Shown here: positions 8,730-18,454 of the stretch, in pieces
How the letters are laid out: each line of letters begins with the position of its first letter
Position numbering within the stretch: position 1 is the stretch's first letter
Source of the DNA: an uncultured Eubacteriales bacterium
GTDB lineage: Bacteria; Bacillota; Clostridia; Oscillospirales; CAG-272
DNA length: 64,000 nt
Assembly (NCBI GenBank): GCA_934432675.1
Contig: CAKRYT010000005.1
Location: 101,385 to 165,384, forward strand
Direction of reading: 5' to 3'
Notes under the pieces: model-generated
Database searches by the model: none
Told to the model about the DNA's origin: nothing
What the model saw: only the letters and a program-made list of their open reading frames with translations
Program-made: the position numbers and the translations under genes

Positions 8730-11700
8730 TTTTCTTCTCCTCTATTATGAAATTGTCAATAAAAGCAATCTCACCGATCCCGCTTCCATGATCTGTCTGC
8801 TCGAGCATGACGGTAATCTTCTGCCCCGCAAACGCCGAAAGATCGTATTCATACAATACCCATGCCTCACCCGACACCAATACCCATCCGAACTCATTAG
8901 ATTTTGTGGCCTTCAGCACAGTCACTTTACCTTGCTCATCCACAATAGACACACGGATGTATGTGGCATCGTTGGGACCGCCGGACCGAGAGTAAAATGA
9001 CAACTTACAAGCGGACGAAGGCAACCGGTAATTCTTCCACGCACAAGCAATCGATACAGAAGGGTCATAAAACCCGCCGTTGGAGCCATCGAGTCGCAAT
9101 GACCCATAACCGCTTTCCTGTGTCAAATCTCCGTATGTACCATTGTTGTTGACACTCCAGCCATCATAATTCCAAACTTTACTTGAGCCTTGGAAAGTGT
9201 CTTTACTACCTATATCATAATAAAAATCGCCTGGTTTTTTTACAATTGACCATTCAGAAATGCAATACTTCGCCGAATCAAAGTTTTTGTTACTAAGCTC
9301 CACATAGACGACAATGGTTTGCCCGGCAAAGGAAGACAAATTGCATTCAATTTGTGTATCCGATTCAATATATGTCCATGGAATGATCAAATGATTCACA
9401 TAGTTTTGATCAACAACTCGGATGCGATACAGCGCATTAGTCACACTTGTCAAACCAAATCGCAGCAAGTACGAAGATCCGCTGGCGGAGCTTAAATGAA
9501 TTTTTTTGCATATGTTGCTCAATGCATCATCATATACAGTACGTTGGTTAGTGGATAGTTGAATGGCGGAATCAAATATCACTCCACCCTCTGCAAAAAT
9601 GTCATCTTCGGTTAATGGCAACTGAGTTGTTTCGGAAATTTTAACCGCCTCTGCATCAAAGACCGGCTTTCTGGCTTGTTTCTTTGCTATGCATACATTG
9701 TCCAACTTTAGATACTCTCGAGAACCGGATTGGCTGTTCTGCTCAATAATCAGCACCACCGGTTTCCCCGCCGAACGAAATGACAATCTGTTTAAGTCAA
9801 AAGAAAAGTCCTGGTATCCGATGGATTTGATCCTCCCCGTGTAGAGAGTCTCAAATGCGTCTTCATCAATGGAATAAAGGATAATTTTCACCGAAGATCC
9901 CAGGCTCGATTTGAACTGCATATTCAAATACGAATCTTCCCAATCCGGCAGTAAAATCTTGTTGTAAAGATAATTCTTTCCGTTGGCATTTTCGTATCTG
10001 AACGATACACAACCGTCTTCCCCAACGATTGAAGCGTCGGTGCAACTGCTTGCTCGGAAGCCGGATAGCGAATTAGTAAACATATAGTACAAAACTCGAC
10101 TGGGTTCTGCATACTTAAAATCAAACAAATTATAGAATTCGTGGTTGTCAGTTATGTAACTATCATCACCGCTTGACGGAATGGAAATTTTAGTGTTGTT
10201 TTGCACAGTATGGCTCGTCAATGCATTCAAAAAGGTATCTGCTCTTACAACTTGAACATGGTTACTCAAATAAGCGCAGAAATCTCTCACCGTTTGCTTG
10301 GTAACGCCCTCACCGATCGCAATCGCGGTATACGAGGCGGACGAGGAAATGTCCGTGCTCATGGAACTGATTCTCACCGCCAGATCAAAGGCGTTTTCGT
10401 TCGTAAGTGTTGCAGCCAAACCGACAAAAGGTTTTCCGTTTTTCCATGTAATCTCATCCGCCGAATAAACAAAACCTCCTTGCACATTGTTCATGTAACA
10501 AAGTTTGTCTAGTGCAGCCATATAATCCTTTGCAGTTGTCAAATACCGCATTCCGGCATTTCCCATGGAAATATTGATCAGCGCACAGAAGTCATTTTTC
10601 TGTTCAAAAGTTAATTTATCCCAATTTGTATTTGCAAAAACATTTTTTGCAAGATACAGTGCCCGTGCTTCGCGACTGTTTGTTTCCGATAACAGCGTCA
10701 TCGCTAGGTTACTCTGAAACAGTGGATATTCATAGTTACCATTGATATATTCCACCAGCTGACTCTCTGCACCAATCAATGTCACTAAATGTCGGTTCGC
10801 ATCAATTTTCTCGTCAATTATGCGATTACGAACACAACCGGATTGGAGCATTGACAATACCGAGAGATTATGTATAACGTCAAAGAAAACCGTGCATAAT
10901 GCGTCCCCTTCACCGATAACCACGCCTTGCGTGTAATTGGCGATGACCGATGGGTCCGTACTAAACCTGGCATTGTTCATAATGCCGAGATCAGTATAAT
11001 TGTTACTGTTAACAACAACCTTTTTTGAAATTGCATTTTCAACTTCCGCCGGCCACTCAGAATCAGAGGATGTTGTAGCATCATATCTTGCCGTTACCCC
11101 CTGTGGTAGATACACAGCCGTATTCTCCGTCACTATCACCGCATTGTATACAGAGCTGGCTGTTTTTGCCAGCGAAAGCGACCCGCCGTCAGCCTTCACA
11201 TAACCGGATATCACATTTCTTTCAAAGGCCATATCGATCAATTGCCGCATGGATACATAACGGAGGTCATATTGATCAAATAAAAATGTATAGTCCGTTT
11301 CATTCGGATAAATCAGGTAGATACCAATGCCATTTTTAGCGCACAGTCCCTGTATCGATTCCATCATCAAACGCTCATCGGAGGTCATCTCGGCAACCGA
11401 GCAAACATACACGGTGTCCTCCATGTCGCATTTTTTGAAGAAGTCAAAATTAGCAGGCAATGCCGAAATCAAGCTTGTCGGCTCCTCTATACGATATACA
11501 ATGCTTGCACTCTTCTCACTGTCAAGATAAACTACGCCATCTCCAAGGGCAACCACCTGAATGGTATAGATTCCCGGATTGCTCACAGCAGGAAACGTTG
11601 TTTCGTTTTGGATGGGCTGAGGTATACCATTGACATATACAAGGTAACCGGAAGCATTTTCTACGGCATCCCAAAACACATCATTTGCAGTATTTTTTCC

Positions 11701-11811
11701 CACGGTTGGAGCTTTAAGTTTTTCAGTCGCTTCATGACAAGAAGAAGCACTTAATATCATAACAAATACTACAACCAGGCACAGTAGTGTTTTCAGTTTG
11801 ACCAATTTCAT
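8719..11811 (-). CDS. Giant lipoprotein with GxGYxYP-like core and carbohydrate-binding-like tail
   Basis: This 1030-residue protein begins with a lipoprotein signal (lipobox SASSC near residue 25). An FN3-like module (about 30-110) is built on the same pattern as the repeats of the next gene upstream (W-x-A-V-E-N-A-x-x-Y). The segment from about 120 to 330 (LMMESIQGLCAKNGIGIYLI, then YVKADGG and AVIVTENTAVYL) resembles the N-terminal part of GxGYxYP proteins, which would make it a diverged secreted relative of the gene at 1-1205. No catalytic residues can be assigned. From about 550 to the end there are two or three jelly-roll-like segments of carbohydrate-binding type. It is the middle gene of a three-gene unit and overlaps the next gene by 11 bases. 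Confidence 0.6.
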   Translation of the reverse strand: MKLVKLKTLLCLVVVFVMILSASSCHEATEKLKAPTVGKNTANDVFWDAVENASGYLVYVNGIPQPIQNETTFPAVSNPGIYTIQVVALGDGVVYLDSEKSASIVYRIEEPTSLISALPANFDFFKKCDMEDTVYVCSVAEMTSDERLMMESIQGLCAKNGIGIYLIYPNETDYTFLFDQYDLRYVSMRQLIDMAFERNVISGYVKADGGSLSLAKTASSVYNAVIVTENTAVYLPQGVTARYDATTSSDSEWPAEVENAISKKVVVNSNNYTDLGIMNNARFSTDPSVIANYTQGVVIGEGDALCTVFFDVIHNLSVLSMLQSGCVRNRIIDEKIDANRHLVTLIGAESQLVEYINGNYEYPLFQSNLAMTLLSETNSREARALYLAKNVFANTNWDKLTFEQKNDFCALINISMGNAGMRYLTTAKDYMAALDKLCYMNNVQGGFVYSADEITWKNGKPFVGLAATLTNENAFDLAVRISSMSTDISSSASYTAIAIGEGVTKQTVRDFCAYLSNHVQVVRADTFLNALTSHTVQNNTKISIPSSGDDSYITDNHEFYNLFDFKYAEPSRVLYYMFTNSLSGFRASSCTDASIVGEDGCVSFRYENANGKNYLYNKILLPDWEDSYLNMQFKSSLGSSVKIILYSIDEDAFETLYTGRIKSIGYQDFSFDLNRLSFRSAGKPVVLIIEQNSQSGSREYLKLDNVCIAKKQARKPVFDAEAVKISETTQLPLTEDDIFAEGGVIFDSAIQLSTNQRTVYDDALSNICKKIHLSSASGSSYLLRFGLTSVTNALYRIRVVDQNYVNHLIIPWTYIESDTQIECNLSSFAGQTIVVYVELSNKNFDSAKYCISEWSIVKKPGDFYYDIGSKDTFQGSSKVWNYDGWSVNNNGTYGDLTQESGYGSLRLDGSNGGFYDPSVSIACAWKNYRLPSSACKLSFYSRSGGPNDATYIRVSIVDEQGKVTVLKATKSNEFGWVLVSGEAWVLYEYDLSAFAGQKITVMLEQTDHGSGIGEIAFIDNFIIEEKKNEK

Positions 11812-11832
11812 TTATTCCTCCGTCGAAAAGTC

Positions 11833-11859
11833 AGGGGACGAGAACTCTCCTCGTCCCCT
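11833..11859 (-). terminator. Intercistronic hairpin (10-bp stem)
   Basis: Arms at 11833-11842 and 11850-11859 are perfectly complementary with a 7-base loop. It lies between two co-oriented lipoprotein genes and has no T-run on the minus strand, so it looks more like an mRNA-processing or partial-attenuation hairpin than a full terminator. Confidence 0.45.
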
Positions 11860-11879
11860 AACATCCTTAGTTACTTCGA

Positions 11880-14800
11880 TTACTCAATAACAAACCCGAT
11901 GTTAGTGAGATAGAGCCTGTTATTAAACGGACTGTCTAGTTTTTGTGTATCTGCAAATTGCCATACCAGTTGAATGTTGCTCTTCCCGGCCAATTTTGTA
12001 ACAACATCCGCGTCAATGGTTTTGCTGTACGATACATCGCCACCTCCTGGGTATCCGATAAATTCCCAATCTATCAAAGTGTATGTTGCGCCAGTATCGC
12101 AATCAATGGCTGTCAGCTTGTGTAACATTGACCCATAGTTGCCGTAATTGCCGTAAGCAAAGTTCATTTTAAGAGTCTGCGCGGCAGACAATCCCGCAAA
12201 GGATACTGTTGTTGCTTCCCCTTGATATTTGAATGTATCCTCGTTGGTTGCCGATACACGGAGAAAACCCGCCGGTATAGGATTATCTGTGAATTCCTTA
12301 TAGGTATCCCAGTTGGTAGTCCAACGCGACATACCCTCATACGTTCCATTGACATTAACAATCGCATTACGCTGGCTGATGCCGAAACCCACCACATGCA
12401 GCTCCTGCACAGAACCATCTTCACTGTCTTGCTGTTCTAGCGTAAACACAGCTTGCTTACCTGCATAGTTGTAGGCATAGTTGTCAAGAGAAATCATAAA
12501 GATTTCATAGCCGTCATTAATGTAGTTAATATTCGGATTCTCTCCGGCATTGTTCAAATTGATGGTAGAAGCCGTTCCGCCAAGTTTCGTCCAATCCATT
12601 AAAACGATTGTGCTGCCATCACCAATTACCACAGATAGTTTCAGCATCGTAGAAGGCGCTACCACTGCACCGCTATCTGCCGCTCCGGCTCTGGCAAAGA
12701 AAATGAGCCACGCATTACTGGTATAAGATGCGTCTATCTGCGTTGTCAGGGAAGCAACATTGTTTGCCCCCTTCAAAATAAGCTCCCCAACGAAAGAGTC
12801 TGCATTTACTCTAACGTTTGCATCTCGATTGAACTCGGAGCCATTTTCGTTGTCTGCCACCACCCAAGGATCACTTGCAACCGGAGCTTTGTAGGTTTTA
12901 ATCCCCCAATTGTTGATATACATACGATTGGTAATACCGGTTACATTTTCTTGAGCCTGACATTGAATTGTGAAAATAACATTCTTACCGGAAATCGCCT
13001 TGCTCGCTTCGGCATCCAAATGGAAAGAAGTTTCGTTTTCTCCTTGACGTTCACTGATCCAGACAAACCAGTCTTTCAGAACATACGTCTTTCCTGTAGT
13101 CGGATCATATGCGGTAAATTTCCAGAGCATATTGGAATCGCGACCGTCGTTTCCATGCTTGAAACGGATCTGATAACAGTCGTTATCGCCCAAATCATCG
13201 AATGCAACATAGCGCGACATCGCTTGATATTTATTATCGTCATTATAATTATAATGCTCCGTATCAGGGGCAAGATTTGAATAACTGAATGCGATCCAGC
13301 CACCCCAGAATACCTTATGGCAACCATATGGCACGAAATTGCTGTAATAATACGGTACGCTTCCCAAATCATCTTCGGTCAAACCGAAACTACCAACAGC
13401 AACATTGTCCGCGAAGATGTATTCGTTGGGTGTATATTTCATGGAATACTTGTCGGACAGCATCTGTGTTGCATTCAAGCCCGTGATGGTAAGAGTAGTA
13501 CCTTCTGTCCGAGTCTCGAGGACGAAAGTATATTCTCCCGTGAGTTCTACCCCACACAGATCCAATCTGACGGCTACATATTCGTACCCTACCGCGGTAG
13601 TACCCGTCAAAGAGTGATCGTAATTGTCCTTTGCGATATTTTCCCCGCCTATGAGGTTCCAATCAATAATTGTTTTACGAGTCTGTCCCTCCAGTTGAAT
13701 CCGGTACTCAGTCGGGGCAGTCGCTTTCACAAAAAATCGAAGCCACACAAATTGCGTATCATTGTTTTTAATGGTGATCTTTGCAATATCGTTGTTTGTG
13801 AGGACGACTTTGCTGTTGAATGTTTCACCTGCAACCGTTTCGTTCCCCACCTCAAATCCTTTGATAACAGCATGGATAGCGACACTCTTTTCGCTGTTTT
13901 TATACTGTCCGCTACCAAGTGCTACAACCTGAATATCGGACGTATGTGAGGCTATATATTGTGTGCCCGTAACAATACTTGCCTGTTTAATCCCATCAAC
14001 ATATATTTCATATCCATCCGCATTGGGAATTTCGTCCCAAGTGACCTTATCTTTCAAAATGCGGAGTTTGGGTGTACCCAGTGCAAGCGGCTCAACCGTA
14101 TATATGACCATTTCGGATCGATCACTTGCCACATATTGAGTGTCAGACGTTTTGGCGACAACCTGAATTCTGTACTCGCCAACAACCGTTTCGGTGATCT
14201 CGAAAGAAAGTGCAGTTTGTTCGCCACGACTCTCGCCGTTAATAAAAATTTCGTACGAAGTTGCGTTTTCAATCGCAGACCAACTGACCGTTGTTCCGTT
14301 CAAAGAAAGCACAGGAATATTTAATTTGCGCGGGGACACTACGTAAGTAATTTCATTTGAAAATACGCTATTACTGTAATTAGCATTTCCGGCAACGGCA
14401 ATCACCTTAACTGTATAACTTCCAACCAAGGTTTCTGTTATCACATAAGACAATTGATCGGTTTTTCCCACACTGACATTGTTGATAAATACTTCATACG
14501 AAGAAGCGTTTGCTACAGCATCCCATGTAACAGTTGCGCCTGTTAACGTTAGTATTGGCGGCGTTAATTCTGTTTTACTGATTGTATAAATGACTGCGTA
14601 GCTCATATCACTGTCTGTAAATAAGGCACTGTCACTCTTTGCTTTTACTGTAATGCTATATTCCCCCGCATCAGTATCTGTCAGCGTGTATTGCAAATCG
14701 GTTTGTAGCCCACGACTGACTCCGTTTACGAAAATCTCGTATTTAGTGGCTCGCTCTACCGCTTTCCACGATGCAACTTTTCCGGACAAAGTCAATGAAG

Positions 14801-15143
14801 GTTTCGCCAGTTGAGTTTCAGTGGCAACATATATCACTTGATTGCTACGCTCACTCTCACAAAACCGCTCATCCCCTGGCAACGCAGTGACAGAAATGGG
14901 ATAATTACCCAGAGCGTCTACTTGAATCGTGTATGACAACTCCTTGGTTTCCACTGCGGGCAGATCACCAATCCTTACGCAATATGCAGAAGCGTTTTCT
15001 ACAGCCTGCCAGCTGATTGTATCATCTTTCAGTGTAATAATCGGTGCGCTTAGCGCTGTAGTAGTTTCACCGCATGAGCAAACTGCCAGAACCAAAAGAA
15101 CACACAATGCAACCGGAACGAGAATTCGTAAACCCCTTTTCAT
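11880..15143 (-). CDS. FN3-repeat surface lipoprotein, no catalytic domain seen
   Basis: The start at 15143 follows a near-perfect AAAGGAGGT site. The 1087-residue product has a lipobox (VCSC). It then carries five FN3-like repeats (about residues 30-420), each with the pattern L-x-G-x-x-V-x-W-x-A-V-x-N-A-x-x-Y-E-V/I-F-I-N. The remaining 650 residues form three or four beta-rich segments resembling carbohydrate-binding modules, repeatedly containing F-x-x-x-A-x-A and L-x-x-W-T/E-x-x-G. No hydrolase motif is recognisable. It is the first gene of the three-gene unit and probably a glycan-binding or scaffold lipoprotein on the outer face of the membrane. Confidence 0.65.
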   Translation of the reverse strand: MKRGLRILVPVALCVLLVLAVCSCGETTTALSAPIITLKDDTISWQAVENASAYCVRIGDLPAVETKELSYTIQVDALGNYPISVTALPGDERFCESERSNQVIYVATETQLAKPSLTLSGKVASWKAVERATKYEIFVNGVSRGLQTDLQYTLTDTDAGEYSITVKAKSDSALFTDSDMSYAVIYTISKTELTPPILTLTGATVTWDAVANASSYEVFINNVSVGKTDQLSYVITETLVGSYTVKVIAVAGNANYSNSVFSNEITYVVSPRKLNIPVLSLNGTTVSWSAIENATSYEIFINGESRGEQTALSFEITETVVGEYRIQVVAKTSDTQYVASDRSEMVIYTVEPLALGTPKLRILKDKVTWDEIPNADGYEIYVDGIKQASIVTGTQYIASHTSDIQVVALGSGQYKNSEKSVAIHAVIKGFEVGNETVAGETFNSKVVLTNNDIAKITIKNNDTQFVWLRFFVKATAPTEYRIQLEGQTRKTIIDWNLIGGENIAKDNYDHSLTGTTAVGYEYVAVRLDLCGVELTGEYTFVLETRTEGTTLTITGLNATQMLSDKYSMKYTPNEYIFADNVAVGSFGLTEDDLGSVPYYYSNFVPYGCHKVFWGGWIAFSYSNLAPDTEHYNYNDDNKYQAMSRYVAFDDLGDNDCYQIRFKHGNDGRDSNMLWKFTAYDPTTGKTYVLKDWFVWISERQGENETSFHLDAEASKAISGKNVIFTIQCQAQENVTGITNRMYINNWGIKTYKAPVASDPWVVADNENGSEFNRDANVRVNADSFVGELILKGANNVASLTTQIDASYTSNAWLIFFARAGAADSGAVVAPSTMLKLSVVIGDGSTIVLMDWTKLGGTASTINLNNAGENPNINYINDGYEIFMISLDNYAYNYAGKQAVFTLEQQDSEDGSVQELHVVGFGISQRNAIVNVNGTYEGMSRWTTNWDTYKEFTDNPIPAGFLRVSATNEDTFKYQGEATTVSFAGLSAAQTLKMNFAYGNYGNYGSMLHKLTAIDCDTGATYTLIDWEFIGYPGGGDVSYSKTIDADVVTKLAGKSNIQLVWQFADTQKLDSPFNNRLYLTNIGFVIE

Positions 15144-15284
15144 AATTTACCTCCTTTAACCTAATACGATTCATAATATTTTATAGCATAATGCGAGTAA
15201 AACTTAAGCAACCAACCGGCACACAAACGCACTTATCGATTCAAAATTCAAGCAAGCGAATGATAAGAATCTCTATCAGACAGG

Positions 15285-15300
15285 GAAAAACCGGTTTTCT
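15285..15300. promoter_or_regulatory. LacI-type operator (copy 3)
   Basis: GAAAAACCGGTTTTCT lies in the leader of the FN3 lipoprotein operon, 189 bp from copy 4 centre to centre (close to 18 helical turns). This would suit repressor-mediated looping. Confidence 0.6.
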
Positions 15301-15473
15301 GTACTGCATAAAAAAGTCACTGCTGCAATCAGTGCTTTCAAGTAACTTATTCATCATAACAGGGGTAAAACGGCGGAGCGGGCCGATGGATCCGTTCTTC
15401 CCTTCCGTTTTCGACACCGTCAATTGGGCAAACACGTCAATCGATACTGTCGTTTTGAACAACACAAATCGCT

Positions 15474-15489
15474 AGAAAACCGTTTTTCT
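15474..15489. promoter_or_regulatory. LacI-type operator (copy 4)
   Basis: AGAAAACCGTTTTTCT overlaps the predicted transcription start of the minus-strand promoter at 15496-15524, the same arrangement as at the GH38 promoter. Confidence 0.65.
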
Positions 15490-15495
15490 GTACTA

Positions 15496-15524
15496 ATTAT
15501 ACCATTGCGCCCCTCTGTTGTCAA
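15496..15524 (-). promoter_or_regulatory. Consensus sigma-A promoter of the giant-lipoprotein operon
   Basis: On the minus strand TTGACA (complement of 15519-15524), a 17-bp spacer and TATAAT (complement of 15496-15501) match consensus exactly. The start near 15489 gives a leader of roughly 340 bases before the ATG at 15143, containing both operators. I see no gene or riboswitch in 15144-15683. Confidence 0.8.
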
Positions 15525-15727
15525 TACAAAACTGAAAAAATGTTTTGGATTGTGAAAAAACTCTCCGAATCATCACCGCAATTATTCCATATTATTTCTA
15601 CTCCGAATGACCTTTGAACGAAAAAGTGAAAACGGAAGGTCTTCCCCGGAAGCAACTCGCCGTTTTTATCTTCATATCGTTATGTGCACCCAAGCACATC
15701 TTTCCGCGCTCTATATTGCAAATATGA

Positions 15728-15875
15728 ATGCAAGGGGATTATATCACCAATAGGAAAAGAAAAACGGAGAGCCACTTCTGATCGAATGCAACTCTCCGTT
15801 TTATTTGTTTTCTCGCGGCTCGCCGCCAAGGTCAGTGTAGGACTTGCGGTTGGTTCGAGAAAACGTAACTTGGCG
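15728..15875. repeat. Dispersed tRNA-linked repeat, copy 1
   Basis: This stretch of about 148 bp closely matches 62791-62940 and, over its last 120 bp, 39829-39947. It contains a terminator-like nested hairpin (AAAACGGAGAG and CTCTCCGTTTT arms) and ends in a sequence like the 3' end of tRNA-Ala plus downstream DNA (AACTTGGCGG). It abuts the truncated permease at 15871. Confidence 0.75.
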
Positions 15876-16610
15876 GGCGCAACGGTGTCCGACACCGTCA
15901 TCAACGGCTGTGTGGGCGCGCAACTCATGTCCTCCCTCCTCGCCGTCACCTGCGTGACGGTGGCGTTCTGCTCCAACCTCCTGATGATCCGGGATAAGAC
16001 CAGCGGCGCCATCCACGACCTGACGATCACTCCCGTGCGGTTCGGTGTGCTGGGGCTCGGGTACTACATCGCGACGCTCGTCTCCACGCTCATCATCAGT
16101 TTCACCGCGACCGGCGCCTGCCTCATCTACATGAGTTTCGCCGGCTGGTACTTCACGGCGGGAGACGTGTTCCTCCTGCTCCTCGACGTCCTGCTTCTGA
16201 CCATGTTCGGTACTGCCCTTTCCTCCTGCGTGAACTTCTTCCTCACGACAGACGGGCAGGCATCCGCCGTCAGCACCGTTGTCAGCGCCGGCTACGGCTT
16301 CATCTGCGGGGCGTATATGCCGATCTCCAACTTCGGGAAAGGACTCCGGAACGTCCTCTCCTTCCTGCCAGGCACCTACGGCAAGAGCCTGCTCCGCAAC
16401 CATGCCATGCGCGGTGTCCTCGCCGAAATGCGGTCACAGGGCTTCCCCGACGCGGTGGTGGAAAGTATCCGCGGCAGCGTGGACTGCAACCTCGCCTTCT
16501 TCGGCAAAGACGTCACGATTGGCGCCATGTACGCCGTTCTCACGGGCAGCATTCTGCTCTTCATCGGCGTCTATATCGCCATGAACATCGTCAAGAGCCG
16601 CCGCAGATAA
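15871..16610 (+). pseudogene. ABC-2 type permease, C-terminal fragment
   Basis: From about 15871 the frame reads as the C-terminal two-thirds of an ABC-2 exporter permease (a loop with LLMIRDKTSGAIHDL, then several hydrophobic helices ending at NIVKSRRR). The upstream 60 codons of the open frame come from the dispersed repeat, so the native N-terminus and first helices are missing. No start codon with a ribosome site lies at the junction and no ATPase partner is next to it. It is best read as a decayed gene. Confidence 0.7.
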
Positions 16611-16635
16611 CGATTCACAAAGTAAAAACAAACAA

Positions 16636-16662
16636 GAGCCGCTTCCGATTGGGAAGCGGCTC
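16636..16662. terminator. Bidirectional terminator hairpin
   Basis: An 11-bp stem (GAGCCGCTTCC with GGAAGCGGCTC) is extended by flanking AAACAAAC and GTTTGTTT. It lies between the permease fragment and the convergent importer operon. Confidence 0.7.
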
Positions 16663-16682
16663 GTTCTCTGTTTGTTTTACCG

Positions 16683-17567
16683 TTACAGTTTCATACCCGT
16701 CGTGGCGATGCCCTCGACAAAGTACTTCTGGAACACCGTGTAGAGAATCAGGATCGGCAGGATCGTCACGATACAGCACGCCATGACGGCGGGGTGGTTG
16801 AACTTCGCGGCATCCTTGAAGTTTGCGACCACGAGCTGCAGGGTGGCGAGATCGCGACTCTTGAGATAGAGACGCGGGCCGAGGTAGGCGTTGTAGTGCG
16901 CGATGAAGCTGAGGAGCCCCTGCGCGAGGAGCGCAGGCACCGTCAGCGGCAGTACCACGCGGATAAAGATACCGAACCACGAGAGCCCATCCACCTTTCC
17001 TGCCTCAATCAGCGAGTCGGGGATCCCGAACATAAACTGGCGGAGGAAGAAAATCATGCTCGCGCCGCCGAACAGCCCGGGAATGATGAGCGGCAGGTAG
17101 GTGTCAATCCACCCGAAGGATTCATACATCAGGTAGTGCGGCACCATGAGGATCGTGCCGGGAATCATCATCGTGAACAGGATGATGTTGAAGAACACCT
17201 TGCTCATGCGGAAACGGATCTTCGCAAAGGCGAACGCCGCGAGCGCCGCGCAGAAGAGCGAGGCGAGGGTCGGGACGAGTGACGTCACCATGGTACTCGC
17301 AAGACCGGTGATGAAACGCGGCACGCCGGTATAGTAGTCCTTATAATTGAAGAACTCCTTATACCCCTGGAACGTCATGCCGCTCTGACCGATGAGCGAG
17401 AAGCCGCCGGTCGTCGCGTCCTCCGCCGTCATAAACGAGGTCATGAATACGATAGCAAAAGGCAGGACGACGAGGAGCGACGCGACGATGAGACCCGCGT
17501 AGACGAGGGCGTTGTCGAGATGCTTATGATTCTTCTTCGGTTTTTTTGTCATTTCGTTAGCTTGCAT
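16683..17567 (-). CDS. Sugar ABC importer permease, MalG/AraQ type
   Basis: This 294-residue protein has six predicted membrane helices and the cytoplasmic EAA loop (EAGKVDGLSWFGIFIRVVLP) that docks the ATPase. It belongs to the carbohydrate-uptake family-1 permeases and pairs with the permease encoded just upstream, whose gene it overlaps by 11 bases. It is the last gene of the nine-gene operon. No ATPase gene follows, as is usual for Clostridia that share one MsmX-like ATPase among importers. Confidence 0.9.
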   Translation of the reverse strand: MQANEMTKKPKKNHKHLDNALVYAGLIVASLLVVLPFAIVFMTSFMTAEDATTGGFSLIGQSGMTFQGYKEFFNYKDYYTGVPRFITGLASTMVTSLVPTLASLFCAALAAFAFAKIRFRMSKVFFNIILFTMMIPGTILMVPHYLMYESFGWIDTYLPLIIPGLFGGASMIFFLRQFMFGIPDSLIEAGKVDGLSWFGIFIRVVLPLTVPALLAQGLLSFIAHYNAYLGPRLYLKSRDLATLQLVVANFKDAAKFNHPAVMACCIVTILPILILYTVFQKYFVEGIATTGMKL

Positions 17568-18450
17568 CGTAACTCACCCACTTCTTTGAAATCGTGAAAT
17601 GCAGTTTGGTCAGGAGCGCGACCAGGAGCGCGAGAATGATACTCGCGGCACAGCCGACGCCCGCATCCGGGGTGCCGACCAGCATCTTCTTATACACATA
17701 GAACACGACGGTCGTACACTTCGCGCCTGTGGAATCCAACACCTGAATACGGGTAAATTCCTGCAGAACGCCGATGGTACCCATGACGAGGATGTAGAAG
17801 ATCGTCGGCGTGATGGACGGGAGCGTGACGTGACCGAAGATCTGGAACTTGTTCGCGCCGTCGACCGCCGCCGCTTCCTTCAGCGAGCTGTTGACGTTCG
17901 TCATCGCCGCCGTAAAGAGCAGGATGCGGTAACCGCAGGATGCCCAGATGGTCATGATCATGACCGACCAGATAAAGAGGTCAGGACCAAACCAGTTGAT
18001 ATTCTTGCCGAGGATGCTGTTGATGACGCCGTGGTCATAGTTGAGCAGCCAGTTCCACATGAACGTCGTTGCTGTGACGGAGCAGACATACGGGACGAAA
18101 AGCAACACCTTGAAGAAACGGGTGCCGCGGAGCCCCTTGGTCAGCAGTTCCGCAATCGCAATCGACAGGATGATGGAAATCGGCAGACCGATCATCAACA
18201 CAATATTATTGAGTATGGACTTCCAGAAATACTGATCCTTGATGACCGTGACGTAGTTTGTGAAGATCTGCTTCAGCGGGAAGAACTTCGCCCCTTGCAG
18301 CGTGAGCCCCGGCACCTCCATGACGGACATGATGACCGCCATGAGGAGCGGTATATAGGTAAAGATGATGAGCCCCAGCACCGGGATCCCCGCGAAGATC
18401 GTGCCCCAGAGTTCGTCTGATCTCGCTTTTTTACTCTTTGTGATCGTCAT
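17557..18450 (-). CDS. Sugar ABC importer permease, MalF/UgpA type
   Basis: This 297-residue permease has six predicted helices and the EAA motif KEAAAVDGANKFQIFGHVTL. The ATG at 18450 is preceded by AGAGGA. It lies four bases after the solute-binding protein stop and overlaps the partner permease, so the three importer genes are translated as a unit. With its partner it forms the membrane channel for an oligosaccharide delivered by the lipoprotein encoded upstream. Confidence 0.9.
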   Translation of the reverse strand: MTITKSKKARSDELWGTIFAGIPVLGLIIFTYIPLLMAVIMSVMEVPGLTLQGAKFFPLKQIFTNYVTVIKDQYFWKSILNNIVLMIGLPISIILSIAIAELLTKGLRGTRFFKVLLFVPYVCSVTATTFMWNWLLNYDHGVINSILGKNINWFGPDLFIWSVMIMTIWASCGYRILLFTAAMTNVNSSLKEAAAVDGANKFQIFGHVTLPSITPTIFYILVMGTIGVLQEFTRIQVLDSTGAKCTTVVFYVYKKMLVGTPDAGVGCAASIILALLVALLTKLHFTISKKWVSYDAS

Positions 18451-18454
18451 GGAC

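Noticed and set aside
15684..15870. Apparent N-terminal 60 codons of the ABC-2 permease
   Set aside because: These codons come from the dispersed repeat, which also occurs at 39829 and 62791 in non-coding settings.
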